Shown: positions 46,763 through 55,286, numbered from the stretch's first letter. The stretch is DNA of 64,000 nt from Desulfoscipio sp. XC116 (GCF_039851975.1 NZ_CP156660.1:1488001-1552000); one strand, 5' to 3'. Notes: generated by a model not told the origin, from the sequence alone. Program-made: numbers and translations.

Positions 46763-47280
46763 ATGGATAGGATAGATATTCTTGAGCGGGATTTCAAAAA
46801 TAAAAACAATGATATTGTCGTGGACTACTCCTGCCGGGAGATTAAAGCAATAAAGTTATTGGGAAGGAAATTATTTTCCATCCAGAAATCTCATGCGAAG
46901 CGGAAGAAGTAATATATAAAACCCGAAAATTTGCAGGGGAGCATTTCATTTTGGGCACCGCCAAGCGATTTTTTACCATTATTCGCATTGATCACAGCGA
47001 TCCGTCCCGCACTTTTTGTTTCTATGGCATAGCTGCAGAGGAGTATTGGGGAGACCGGACCAATCTGGATGAAAAAATTATTCCCGGCTCCAAGTACGCT
47101 ATTTTCAAGTACCCTGAGGGCCTGGGGTTAATTTTTCATACGGTATCAAACGATTTAGAAAAGTGGTTTAAAACATCGGGACTTGAATTCAACGATAATG
47201 TCGGCATTAATGCGTTTGAGTTATATACTGAAGATTACAAGCAAACGGAGAAATTCTATTTATGCATATCTGTACTATAA
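46763..47280 (+). pseudogene. Effector-binding (GyrI/AraC C-terminal) domain protein, frameshifted
   Basis: Starts MDRIDILERDFK and reads NDIVVDYSCREIKAI, the part after an AraC-type helix-turn-helix, then shifts by one base at about 46860 into VIGKEIIFHPEISCEAEEVIY. The remainder ends in FYGIAAEEYW, AIFKYPEGLG and FELYTEDY, a degenerate effector-binding domain. No DNA-binding domain is present upstream, so the gene is both truncated and shifted. Confidence 0.6.
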
Positions 47281-47295
47281 AGCAATTACTATAAA

Positions 47296-47442
47296 AAATG
47301 TCAAGATTGTACTCTCCTTCTTGGTTATCATCTAAATATTTCCATCGAAGACGCTACAGTATTATCCTTTGCGAATGATTCGTTTGATGCGGTCTATATT
47401 TGCTCAATCAAAAAGGGACCACAAAGTAATGAACAACTGTAG
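47296..47442 (+). pseudogene. SAM-dependent methyltransferase fragment
   Basis: One frame reads DATVLSFANDSFDAVYICS, the acidic-loop and post-motif region of class I methyltransferases (compare LPFxDxSFDxV). It lacks the SAM-binding GxGxG motif upstream and stops at TAG 47440. Neither a start nor a ribosome binding site is present. Confidence 0.5.
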
Positions 47443-47575
47443 TAAAAATAGCACTGTTCGCCAAGGGTTCACCAGGCTCAAACGGAGCGCACTTAAGGCA
47501 CGTGGAGAGTGCGTAGTTCTGATGACGAATAGCGGTTCTGAGAGCAAATAAGATGGTAGTTGTGGTTTTTAAACT

Positions 47576-47624
47576 AAAAAAGGGCTCAAATTAGAGCGAA
47601 AAACGCTCGATTTCAGCCTTTTTA
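47576..47624 (-). terminator. Nested hairpin, probable terminator of the catalase gene
   Basis: Inner arms GAGCG/CGCTC with an A5 loop sit inside outer arms AAAAGGGCT/AGCCTTTTT. On the minus strand it is followed by TTTTTTAG, about 45 bases after the catalase stop. Confidence 0.6.
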
Positions 47625-47666
47625 CAGTGAAAAATATTGATTGCAGAAGAATCAAAGCAATAGGGC

Positions 47667-49172
47667 TTATCTTCCCACTGTACCTGCATAAAAAAGCATT
47701 TGATTTTTGACCATCTCTGCAAGTATAGGGGAAACTTGTTCTAAATGCCGTAAGACGATGCGCTGCGTATTAGGCTGGGCATATACAAGTCCTGACGCAA
47801 TGTTATTCACAAGGTTCTTTTTCTCTGCTGCAGAAAAGGATTCATACTTCTGAGTCGCTTGTGTAAAATTGTTCGGATTCGGGATTTCGGCACGCATAAT
47901 TTCACCGGCGACATATCTGCCGTTTCCACTGGATACCGTAGATGCAGGAGACCAGTTTGGCTGTTTGTTGACGGGGATATTACGAAAATCAGGGCCCAGT
48001 CTGTGACGCTGTGCATCCGAATAAATAAATGTACGTCCCTGCAGTACCTTGTCATCTGAAAATTCCAGACCGGGAAGTAAATTCGCCGGAGCAAAGGCTA
48101 ATTTTTCTACCTGCTCAGCATAATTCTCCGGATTGCGGTTTAAAACCATACGCCCAACAGGTAAAAGGGGATATTGGGCTTCATCCCATACCTTGGTATC
48201 ATCCAAAGGATCAAAGGGCAGTAGCTTTGCATCTTCAGGATCCATCAGCTGCACACACAGTTGGTATTCCACGGCCTTTCCTTTTGCTATACTGTCATAC
48301 AGGTCACGTCCGGCAATATCAGGGTCTTGGCATGCCAGCCTTTGAGCCTCCTGCTGGTTAATGTATTCCGCCCCTGCCATGGGGAGCCAGTGGTATTTCA
48401 CATAGTGGCGAACACCCTGCGCATTTCGCCAGACATAGGTACTCACACTATATCCTTTGATATGGCGAAAACTCTTTACCGTTCCCAAATCTGAGAAAAG
48501 CCATATCAGCATATTTGTTGCTTCGGGGTACTTGGCAAACAGACTCCAAAGTAGTTCCGGATAAGTCAGGTTATTCACGGGCGAAGGCGAAAGATGGCTG
48601 ATTACATCCGGTACACGAATTGCATCACGTACAAAAAAGACAGCGATATGATTGCAGAGCAGATCGAAGATTCCCTCATTGGTATAAAACCTGGTGCTGA
48701 ATCCCCGCACATTTCTGGAAGTGTCCGGCGTTCCCAGATTGCTTGCAGCAAGAGAGAAACGCACCGCCACCGGCACCTGTTGATTGGGCGTTTGCAAAAA
48801 TCCGGCTTTGGTATATTGCTTCATTGAGTGAGTGGTACAGAAATATCCGAAAGCACCATATCCTTTTGTATGAATACGTCTTGGTAGTGTGGTGGAGAAT
48901 ACAAAGGTTTCCAAGGTTTCATGTAGAACGGTATCCTGCACAAGGACAGGACCCCGAACACCCACCGTCTGGGAATGGGATACATCCGATTTCCCTGTTT
49001 TTTCGTTCATTATGTTTGAGCCGGGTGCCGGGGCAGTCATCGGTTTACTGTTCTTATAATCATTTGGAAAAGGCGATTGAGATTGATTGCAATTGATCTG
49101 TTCGTTTTGCTTGCCTGTCGTACACGGGGTATTTTCTTTCTCTGATTGAAACTGTTCGTTATTGTTGGACAT
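47667..49172 (-). CDS. Heme catalase, divergent
   Basis: 501-residue clade-type heme catalase that breaks down H2O2. Active-site His101 (RRIHTKGYGAFGYF), an Asn174 at the distal position (LLCNHIAVFF), RGFSTRFYTNEG, and heme ligand Tyr384 in IYSDAQRHRLG are present. The usual HFDRERIPERVVHA stretch before the histidine is replaced by TFVFSTTLPRRIH, and GNN is CNH. The N-terminus has about 60 residues rich in Asn, Gln, Ser and Lys. GGAGGG precedes the ATG. Codon composition and surroundings suggest horizontal acquisition. Activity is likely but not certain given the changes. Confidence 0.88.
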   Translation of the reverse strand: MSNNNEQFQSEKENTPCTTGKQNEQINCNQSQSPFPNDYKNSKPMTAPAPGSNIMNEKTGKSDVSHSQTVGVRGPVLVQDTVLHETLETFVFSTTLPRRIHTKGYGAFGYFCTTHSMKQYTKAGFLQTPNQQVPVAVRFSLAASNLGTPDTSRNVRGFSTRFYTNEGIFDLLCNHIAVFFVRDAIRVPDVISHLSPSPVNNLTYPELLWSLFAKYPEATNMLIWLFSDLGTVKSFRHIKGYSVSTYVWRNAQGVRHYVKYHWLPMAGAEYINQQEAQRLACQDPDIAGRDLYDSIAKGKAVEYQLCVQLMDPEDAKLLPFDPLDDTKVWDEAQYPLLPVGRMVLNRNPENYAEQVEKLAFAPANLLPGLEFSDDKVLQGRTFIYSDAQRHRLGPDFRNIPVNKQPNWSPASTVSSGNGRYVAGEIMRAEIPNPNNFTQATQKYESFSAAEKKNLVNNIASGLVYAQPNTQRIVLRHLEQVSPILAEMVKNQMLFYAGTVGR

Positions 49173-49444
49173 TTATAATCCCTCCGAGCGTGTCAAAAAC
49201 ACGAAAATAATATAATACAATGTATTCATAATTTTTAAAAGCAATACCATTGTACCTACATGCTCTGATTTTTCACAAACCGGCACATCAGATGTGTAGC
49301 CAGGCGCTGCGATCATTAGAATTACAAGTACAAGGCATGTGGAGTGCGGATTAGATGTTTTTTCTGTGAGAGTAGGTTGGATGTTATAATAAAAATGAGC
49401 TGTTTTTGCCATGATAAGTCGGGATTTGAGAAAGGGAGTTTTTT

Positions 49445-49939
49445 GTGAACAAAAAGGAAATAACAAGTAAAGAAAATTTAATTGAGGTTTTAAATTTGTT
49501 AGAAGATTTAAATATAAAATATTGGGTTGATGGGGGATGGGGAGTTGATATCCTGACCGGAAAACAAAACAGGGATCATAGAGATATTGACATTGATTTC
49601 GATAATGAATCCGAGGAGGTTCTATTGGAGGCATTAAAAGATAAGGGATATAAAATCACGACTGATTGGAGTCCTTCACGTATTGAACTGCATCACCCGG
49701 AACTTGGTTATTTAGATATACATCCCTTGATAATCAATCAAGACGGAAGTGCTAAGCAGGCTTCTCCAGATGGTGGTTGGTATCATTTCGAACCAAAATG
49801 GTTTTCTTGTTCATTATTTGAGGGTAGAGTTATACCATGTATTTCTGCAGAAGCTCAAAAACTATTTCATAGTGGATATGAATTGAGAGAAGTCGACAGG
49901 ATTGATATTAAAAATTTAGAATGTCATTTTCCTGAATAG
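49445..49939 (+). CDS. Lincosamide nucleotidyltransferase-like protein (LnuA/LinA family)
   Basis: 164 residues, nearly the length of LinA/LnuA (161), which adenylates lincomycin and clindamycin. Shared features over the whole length: YWVDGGWGVDILTGKQNRDHRDIDIDF split by two metal aspartates, SRIELHHPELGYLDIHP, QASPDGGWY, and CISAEAQKLFHSGYEL. GGGAG stands before GTG 49445. It lies among decayed genes, so it was probably gained by transfer. Resistance activity is not shown by sequence alone; other small nucleotidyltransferases share the fold. Confidence 0.82.
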   Translation: MNKKEITSKENLIEVLNLLEDLNIKYWVDGGWGVDILTGKQNRDHRDIDIDFDNESEEVLLEALKDKGYKITTDWSPSRIELHHPELGYLDIHPLIINQDGSAKQASPDGGWYHFEPKWFSCSLFEGRVIPCISAEAQKLFHSGYELREVDRIDIKNLECHFPE

Positions 49940-50014
49940 TGTTTGTAAGCAACCATTTCTTTACCAAAGTTAAAAAAACAATAATTTAAGTTAATGAATA
50001 AAAGGAGATCGTGT

Positions 50015-50434
50015 ATGATTACACCATATCTTATATTTAATGGTAACTGCAAAGAGGCTTTGGATTTTTATCAGAAGGCGTTTGAAAGCAAAATTGGCAT
50101 GTCAATGCCATACGGCGAATATGTTCCCAGTGGTGTTGAGAAACTGCCATCGGATTTAAGTGTTTGGGTTTTACATGCTGAAATGCAAATCTGTGGAACA
50201 ACTTTTTGGTTTGCCGATGAAGTTGGGATTTTGACAAAGGGGAATGTAGTCAGACTAACTGCAACTGTACCCACAAATGGAGAAGCACAGAAAATATTTG
50301 ATTGGCTGAAAGAAAACGGTGAGATTACGCTTCCGCCGACTGAGACATTTTACAGTACATTCCACGCTGCCTTGACTGATAAATTCGGCATCCCTTGGAA
50401 CATTGTAGCGGAAGAAGCACCCCATCATAAATAG
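50015..50434 (+). CDS. VOC-superfamily (PhnB/glyoxalase-like) protein
   Basis: 139-residue vicinal-oxygen-chelate protein of the PhnB type: ITPYLIFNGNCKEALDFYQKAF at the N-terminus, a central MPYGEY, and a late DKFGIPWNI. Such proteins bind metal or hydrophobic ligands; the substrate is unknown. AAAGGAG precedes ATG 50015. It lies 75 bases after the Lnu-like gene and just before the grpB remnant. Confidence 0.85.
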   Translation: MITPYLIFNGNCKEALDFYQKAFESKIGMSMPYGEYVPSGVEKLPSDLSVWVLHAEMQICGTTFWFADEVGILTKGNVVRLTATVPTNGEAQKIFDWLKENGEITLPPTETFYSTFHAALTDKFGIPWNIVAEEAPHHK

Positions 50435-50450
50435 CGAGGAGTTCGATAAA

Positions 50451-50662
50451 ATGCAATCGAATAATAGCTCCATGCTTACGACTGATGAAGAGCTGCAAAG
50501 AACACAATTGGTGAGTTGAAGCCGCACAAATGCACCGATCAATCTTGTTGAATACGATCCGATTTGACCTGAACTGTTTGAGCAGGAAGCTGTTTGGATT
50601 CGTTCCGTACTCGGCAGCAAACCGCTGCAGATTAAACATGTTGGCTCAATATCGGTATCTGG
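50451..50662 (+). pseudogene. GrpB (UPF0157) family remnant
   Basis: The frame reads INLVEYDPI-stop-PELFEQEAVWIRSVLG and then IKHVGSISVSGLTGPL. In the family the stop position is tryptophan (YDPxWPELF), so TGG has become TGA. The C-terminal two thirds are missing, and another TGA ends an N-terminal reading at about 50517. The fragment abuts the tail of the dtd remnant on the other strand. Confidence 0.7.
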
Positions 50663-51090
50663 TCTAACAGGACCATTGTTAACAAGTCTCACATGCATAT
50701 GCGCGGCAAAAATTCCAGATTGCACTTTGGCAATACCTAAACTGCAAAACTTGTTTATCAAGTAGTTGTAAAATTGCCTTTCCTGTTTCCGGCCTGGCGG
50801 TATTTGAAAAAAACGGTCTTCCCCCCCCTTTTTTTTCTGCAATCTCCATATAATGCAAATTGAGAAACTACCCATAACTCACCGTTTATATCTTTAATGG
50901 ACAAATTCATTTTGCCGACGGAATCCTCAAAGATCCTTCAATCTACGGTTTTTTGGGCCATGAATCTGCTGTGTCGATAGTATCCTTGATACCAATACCG
51001 ATAGCACCAGCAAGCATTTTGATATCCGCGATATAATCTGTCTATCCACAATAATTTCAGCTTCGGACACTCTTCGAAAACTGCAGGCAT
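50663..51090 (-). pseudogene. dtd: D-aminoacyl-tRNA deacylase remnant
   Basis: Across three frames the minus strand spells the whole enzyme: MPAVF, then [65 protein letters not shown], and near the end GIFAAHMHVRLVNNGPV. At least four frameshifts break it, one at a C8T7 run near 50825. A ribosome binding site (AGGAAG) and ATG 51090 remain. It is clearly inactive. Confidence 0.8.
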
Positions 51091-51143
51091 ATAAATCTTC
51101 CTTTGTCCCAAATTGTGTGCGGGTTCCTGAGATACACAACAAA

Positions 51144-52043
51144 TCAAGTCGCTAAGTGAAATAACCCCGTGCTCAGGTATTTTTCACCCCTATCGGGGAA
51201 AATTACTACCACAAAGCCTTCTTCTATCTCTTTGATGCATTCCAGGGCAGCCACCATAGCAGCCCCGCTGCTCATGCCTACAAAGATACCTTCTTGCGCG
51301 ACAATTTTGCGGGCCATCGCAAAAGCATCCTCGGATTCAATCATCACACTCCGGTCAATCTGGGTGGGATCATATATGGCCGGGACGATAGCTTCCTGCA
51401 TGTTTTTGAGGCCCTGGATATAATGACCCAGAACCGGGTGCGCTTCAACTATCTGTATATTGGGGTTTTGGGCTTTTAAGCCCATGCCCACTCCCATGAG
51501 CGTTCCAGAGGTGCCAAGGGAGGAAACGAAATGGGTCACCCTGCCCCCGGTGTCCTCCCAGATTTCATGGGCGGTGGTTTCATAATGGGCCAGCTTGTTA
51601 TATTCATTGGAAAACTGATTGGGCATAAAGTATTGATCGGGATAGGTGCGGCAAAGTTCATGGGCTTTCATGATGGCTCCGTCGGTTCCCTGGGAGGCAT
51701 CCGTTAGAGTAGTCTTGGCTCCGAAAGCCTCAATCATTTTGCGGCGTTCAACTGAAACAGCCGCACTCATTACTATTTCAACTGCGTATCCTTTTACGGC
51801 GCCGATCATGGCCAAACCGATCCCTGTGTTGCCGGAAGTGGGTTCAATAATGGTTTTTCCAGGAGTAAGAGCGCCGCATTCTTCAGCCTGTTCAATCATT
51901 TTTATGGCAATACGATCTTTGATGCTCCCTGTGGGGTTAAAGCCCTCTAACTTTGCGTAGATGGGAATATGTGGTTTAGGGTTTAATTTGTTTATCTTAA
52001 CGAGTGGAGCATGACCAATGGTTTCGATAATATTATCGTACAT
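51144..52043 (-). CDS. Cysteine synthase (O-acetylserine sulfhydrylase, CysK/CysM group)
   Basis: 299-residue PLP enzyme. N-terminus IIETIGHAPLVKINKL; PLP lysine in NPTGSIKDRIA; phosphate-binding EPTSGNTGIGLA; SSLGTSGTLMGVG; and SSGAAMVAAL. It ends in FPDRGEKYLSTGLF as usual. AGGAAGGA precedes the ATG. It is intact although surrounded by remnants (dtd on one side, a pRiA4b fragment on the other) and without other sulfur-assimilation genes. Confidence 0.92.
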   Translation of the reverse strand: MYDNIIETIGHAPLVKINKLNPKPHIPIYAKLEGFNPTGSIKDRIAIKMIEQAEECGALTPGKTIIEPTSGNTGIGLAMIGAVKGYAVEIVMSAAVSVERRKMIEAFGAKTTLTDASQGTDGAIMKAHELCRTYPDQYFMPNQFSNEYNKLAHYETTAHEIWEDTGGRVTHFVSSLGTSGTLMGVGMGLKAQNPNIQIVEAHPVLGHYIQGLKNMQEAIVPAIYDPTQIDRSVMIESEDAFAMARKIVAQEGIFVGMSSGAAMVAALECIKEIEEGFVVVIFPDRGEKYLSTGLFHLAT

Positions 52044-52237
52044 AAGCTTTTTCCTTCCTGAGTTAACATGAACTCTATGGATTTACCGCCAAACATTATT
52101 ATATATGATCAACCGTAATATTTGTAGCAATAGATTGTCAGGCATTTTAAAATCGAAAAGCGATGAGATGTTGGGGGCGGAGGAGCAGTGGATGCATGAG
52201 GCCATGCTTTACCAAAGCAGCAAATCATCCTGCATGG

Positions 52238-52321
52238 ATTGACGGAGCACAGAATAGACCATCGGAAGACGTCGGGGGGATTGGTGGTTATGCAGAGTTG
52301 AAACAGCATCACACACTGACC
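52238..52321 (+). pseudogene. Plasmid pRiA4b ORF-3-like fragment
   Basis: A short frame spells DGAQNRPSEDVGGIGGYAEL, the hallmark of pRiA4b ORF-3-like proteins (xPPEDxGGxxGYxxFL). Nothing on either side continues the domain. The gap 52044-52391 between cysteine synthase and the MFS gene holds nothing else I can support. Confidence 0.55.
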
Positions 52322-52391
52322 GATCATAAGTGGCAAAGGAGTAGGATAAGATGCTATCTGACGAATAGCTCTATTCCCATGAGCGGTTTTC

Positions 52392-53582
52392 CTATCTGCC
52401 GGCGTTGGGCAACGATACCGTGCCCACTTTATAACGGAAAAGCACTGCCGAAGCCATTAACAGCACCGCAAATAAAATTAGCCCCACCGAAAAGCCAAAA
52501 TATTTTTCCAGCAGCCCGCCCAGCGGCGGTCCGAACATTAACCCCATGGAAAAACAGGTGTTAAAGACCCCATATACAAGCCCGGCCCCGCCGCTTGGCC
52601 ATAAAACCGGGTCGGCCGCAACAATATGATACATCAGTGGTTGACTGGGTGTAAGCACTGCTCCCAGGGTAGTGCCCAAAAGTGCTAAAATCAGGGTTAA
52701 TATTATCGGGTTGGGTGCCAAGGCTAAAAATGGCAGGCAAAGGGCGCTGGCCCAAAGACCCCAATGCACAAACGGTTTATAGCCGTGCCGATCCGATAAA
52801 AAGCCCACTCCGGCATCACTAAAGACGTGAACCAGGCCCATCAGGCCGAAAACCATACCAATTTGTAAACTGCCCAGACCAAAACGCCCATCCAGGTAAT
52901 TAGGTAATAATATTTCCAACATACCAAAGCTGCTGCTGGAGATTAACACAACCACACCCAGCCATATCAGGCTGTGGTTGTGCCTAACCTGCCAAACCGC
53001 AAAATTTTTATTCCGGTTACCCCCGGCTAAATGGGCAAATCTTACAAAACAGAGCATGAACAGCAATAAAAAACAAAAGACTGCCAGTGCTATAAACATT
53101 TCCCGGTAACCCAGGTAGTGGAACAACATGCCGCCAACAGGAGGGCCAAGAATTATACCCAGACCCATGGCTGCCATAACCAAACCCAATTTTTCCCCCT
53201 GCTGTTCAGGGTATAACAAAGCCACCATGGCTAACCCCGCCGTCCACGAGGCAGCCGCCGCGATCCCCTGTATAAGTCGACAAAGGAACAATATTTCAGG
53301 ACTGTTGGCGAAGCCATAAAGGGCGGTAGCAAGGGTTAATCCCGCCATACCGGCTAAAAAGACCTTTCGGTAGCCGTATCTTTCGGCGATTATGCCCAAA
53401 GGAATACTAAACACCAAAAGCCCTAGGGAATAGGCAGCAAATAGAATCCCCATCATTACTGAGTTTAATTGCAGTTGCTGGGTATAGAAAGGTATTAAGG
53501 GTACGATGGTTCCATATAGCAGGGTATCGGTGAAAATTAGCACCATTACAAAGTAAAATATCCTTTGCTTATATCCCAACAT
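52392..53582 (-). CDS. MFS transporter (DHA1-type efflux)
   Basis: 396 residues with 12 predicted hydrophobic helices. Motif A between helices 2 and 3 reads GIIAERYGYRKVFLAG, with a second copy GFLSDRHGYKP between helices 8 and 9; LGPPVGG in helix 5 is the antiporter (drug:H+) motif C. Substrate unknown. GGGGAG precedes the ATG. The gene is intact; the hairpin repeat copy 2 lies 24 bases upstream of its start. Confidence 0.87.
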   Translation of the reverse strand: MLGYKQRIFYFVMVLIFTDTLLYGTIVPLIPFYTQQLQLNSVMMGILFAAYSLGLLVFSIPLGIIAERYGYRKVFLAGMAGLTLATALYGFANSPEILFLCRLIQGIAAAASWTAGLAMVALLYPEQQGEKLGLVMAAMGLGIILGPPVGGMLFHYLGYREMFIALAVFCFLLLFMLCFVRFAHLAGGNRNKNFAVWQVRHNHSLIWLGVVVLISSSSFGMLEILLPNYLDGRFGLGSLQIGMVFGLMGLVHVFSDAGVGFLSDRHGYKPFVHWGLWASALCLPFLALAPNPIILTLILALLGTTLGAVLTPSQPLMYHIVAADPVLWPSGGAGLVYGVFNTCFSMGLMFGPPLGGLLEKYFGFSVGLILFAVLLMASAVLFRYKVGTVSLPNAGR

Positions 53583-53605
53583 AAACTTAATTCTCCCCGT
53601 TTTTT

Positions 53606-53650
53606 ATCAGATTCCAGGACTCCTGCTTCTATAAAGAGGGAGTTCCTATT
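53606..53650 (+). repeat. Hairpin repeat copy 2
   Basis: Matches the 45-base unit at 12995-13039 at about 38 positions with one single-base insertion, including the non-paired flanks ATTCCA and GAGTTCCTATT. The stem is imperfect here. It ends 2 bases before the first codon of a truncated effector-domain gene, so it sits at a breakpoint. Confidence 0.65.
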
Positions 53651-53652
53651 AT

Positions 53653-53934
53653 ATGGACATGCAGGACCTGGACTTGGAAATAGGATTTCCCGTTAATGGG
53701 GTTTTGCCGGGTAAAGATAGGATAAAGCCCGGTGAAATCCCGGCGGGTAAACAGGTGTCCTGCATCCATAAAGGCCCGTACAACCAGGTTGAGTCTGCCT
53801 ACAACGCTCTTACACAGTGGATAAAGGAAAACGGTTACACCCCGACCTGGACAGCGTATGAATTTTATCTGAATAGCCCCTGTGAAACATCGGAAAATGA
53901 ACTTTTAACCCGGATTACCATGCCTGTTAAGTAA
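53653..53934 (+). pseudogene. GyrI-like effector-binding domain, N-terminally truncated
   Basis: 93 residues: DLEIGFPVNGVL, then GKQVSCIHKGPYNQVESAYNALTQWIKENGY, and a C-terminal YEFYLNSPCETSENELLTRI. This is the second half of a GyrI/AraC effector-binding domain; the first half (about 60 residues) is absent. No ribosome binding site lies before ATG 53653; instead the hairpin repeat abuts it. It may still be translated, but I regard it as a remnant. Confidence 0.7.
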
Positions 53935-53956
53935 AAATACCGGCAGGAATAAAAAC

Positions 53957-53990
53957 AAACCCGCCGGTTTACGTCGGCGGGTTTGCTTAT
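53957..53990 (+). terminator. Terminator hairpin after the GyrI-like fragment
   Basis: Perfect 10-base arms AAACCCGCCG and CGGCGGGTTT around an 8-base loop, followed by a short T-containing tail. The region 53991-54167 holds another GC-rich hairpin (CCCCTCGGTAACCGGGGGG near 54080) and no gene. Confidence 0.7.
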
Positions 53991-54167
53991 GTACCGGTTG
54001 CTATCAATAATCTATGCATTATATGCCTTAAATGGAGCATAATTCTGAGTCAATCAATGGCCGACTATAAGATTCCATCCCCTCGGTAACCGGGGGGTGA
54101 CGTCTAATCAAAAAGATGGCGGTATTCTTTATAACCTTCCCTTTGCAGTGTGTATGCTAACCTAAAA

Positions 54168-54441
54168 GTGAGCCAAAAAGCACGTTAGTGATCACGAAAA
54201 AGTGAGCCACCTTGAAGTTAACTGAACACTTGTGATAACGAATATGTGAGCCATCTAACCAAACTCCTGTACAATTGATGCGAGACCAATTGACGGGAGG
54301 CTGAAAGGTATGATCATCGACGTTGAGCTTTATGGCAAAATAAGACACATGTATACCCGACAAAAAATGTCACAACGGGCCATCGCCAGAGAACTTGGCA
54401 TTTCACGCAACACAGTTATTTTACAGATAGCAGCTATGTAA
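54168..54441 (+). mobile_element. IS21-family left end and istA N-terminal fragment
   Basis: Three copies of GTGAGCCA at 54168, 54202 and 54246 look like the multiple terminal repeats of IS21-family elements. A ribosome binding site (GGGAGG) then precedes ATG 54310, whose 43-residue product reads DVELYGKIRHMYTRQKMSQRA then IARELGISRNTV, the helix-turn-helix start of IstA, before an unrelated tail and TAA 54439. The rest of istA, istB and the right end are missing. Confidence 0.8.
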
Positions 54442-54676
54442 AAATGGTGTTTAACAAAAGTTATATTAAGTAGCATTATATAACTATATTGTAAATTACA
54501 AAACAAATACATCTAATTGTAAGAATAAACGTAGCAAGCAGGACAAGGTGCTATACACCTTGCGATTTCGCTCAAAATTACCTTATGGGATCTTGGGCAA
54601 ATCTGTTTGTTGGGGAGTATCCCCAATTCCACTGAACGCACAATAAATTGTGTAGCTGCGCTTCCTTTGGGAGCTG

Positions 54677-54716
54677 AAAAAACACAGGAAAGATTATCTT
54701 TGTTCCTGTGTTTTTT
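54677..54716. terminator. Bidirectional terminator at the relaxase remnant
   Basis: Perfect 14-base arms AAAAAACACAGGAA and TTCCTGTGTTTTTT around a 12-base loop, T-rich on both strands. The end of the relaxase remnant lies inside it. The stretch 54442-54676 holds no recognisable gene. Confidence 0.85.
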
Positions 54717-55031
54717 TCTCTTTCTCCGACATATTTTCTCTTAAAAGACGGTCAACATTTGCCTTTGCAGTTAGTACATTATGCATTTCCTTTTTTGCCG
54801 AATGGTACTTGCATAGGCTTTTTTCTTTTCAGAAAGCAGTTCAGAGCATTCCATTTGCAGAGCCTTAACGGTGGGTAATTTCTTGTTCCCCAAGCTGTCA
54901 AAAGCCGCCTTTGCCACTTTATGCAAAAGCAAATCAGCAGTATGTTCTTTATGGAATTTTTTAGAGCAGCCTGCCTTGCGGTAAGCCGTGTAAACATTAC
55001 AGGTTTTAGAATAGTTGCTGTTAATGTGCTC
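54694..55031 (-). pseudogene. Relaxase (mobilisation nuclease) C-terminal fragment
   Basis: Minus-strand frames read NYSKTCNVYTAYRKAG, KKFHKEHTADLLLHKVAKAAF, KKLPTVKALQMECSELL and, after one frameshift at about 54785, LTAKANVDRLLRENMSEKEK to TAA 54694. This is the C-terminal tail of relaxases carried by Tn4555/CTn-type integrative elements of Firmicutes (compare SKTRDVYVAYRKAGYSKKF). The catalytic N-terminal domain is absent. It shows that an integrative or mobilisable element once occupied this place. Confidence 0.75.
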
Positions 55032-55217
55032 ATTGTCATGTTACGTTTTCCTATTCATTAATTTTAAAAGAAATCACGGTTCTAATTAATGATTTATTCA
55101 GAAAAACCTAAATATCAATAGATGTTTTGAGGTAAAATAATTTGAGGGTACTGTACTGAGACGGGTTTCATCTTCCAGAGGAGTAATTTCCTGAGGAGGA
55201 TAGCAAGCTGAAGCGAT

Positions 55218-55246
55218 TTGTTTCATTAGTATATATACGTTATAAT
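55218..55246 (+). promoter_or_regulatory. Sigma-A promoter of miaB
   Basis: TTGTTT (55218-55223), a 17-base spacer and TATAAT (55241-55246). The predicted start lies near 55252, about 35 bases before the miaB ATG. Confidence 0.72.
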
Positions 55247-55248
55247 TA

Positions 55249-55268
55249 AGCAAGATTATTATCTTGCT
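55249..55268 (+). promoter_or_regulatory. Inverted repeat at the miaB transcription start
   Basis: AGCAAGAT and ATCTTGCT arms with a TATT loop, starting at the predicted first bases of the mRNA and ending 18 bases before the ATG. It could be a repressor operator or a 5' stabilising hairpin. Confidence 0.5.
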
Positions 55269-55286
55269 TTAAGGGAGTAGTAACGT

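Noticed and set aside
54168-54253. Three GTGAGCCA copies as a CRISPR-like array
   Set aside because: The repeats are only 8 bases with unequal spacing and stand in front of an IstA start; they fit IS21 terminal repeats.
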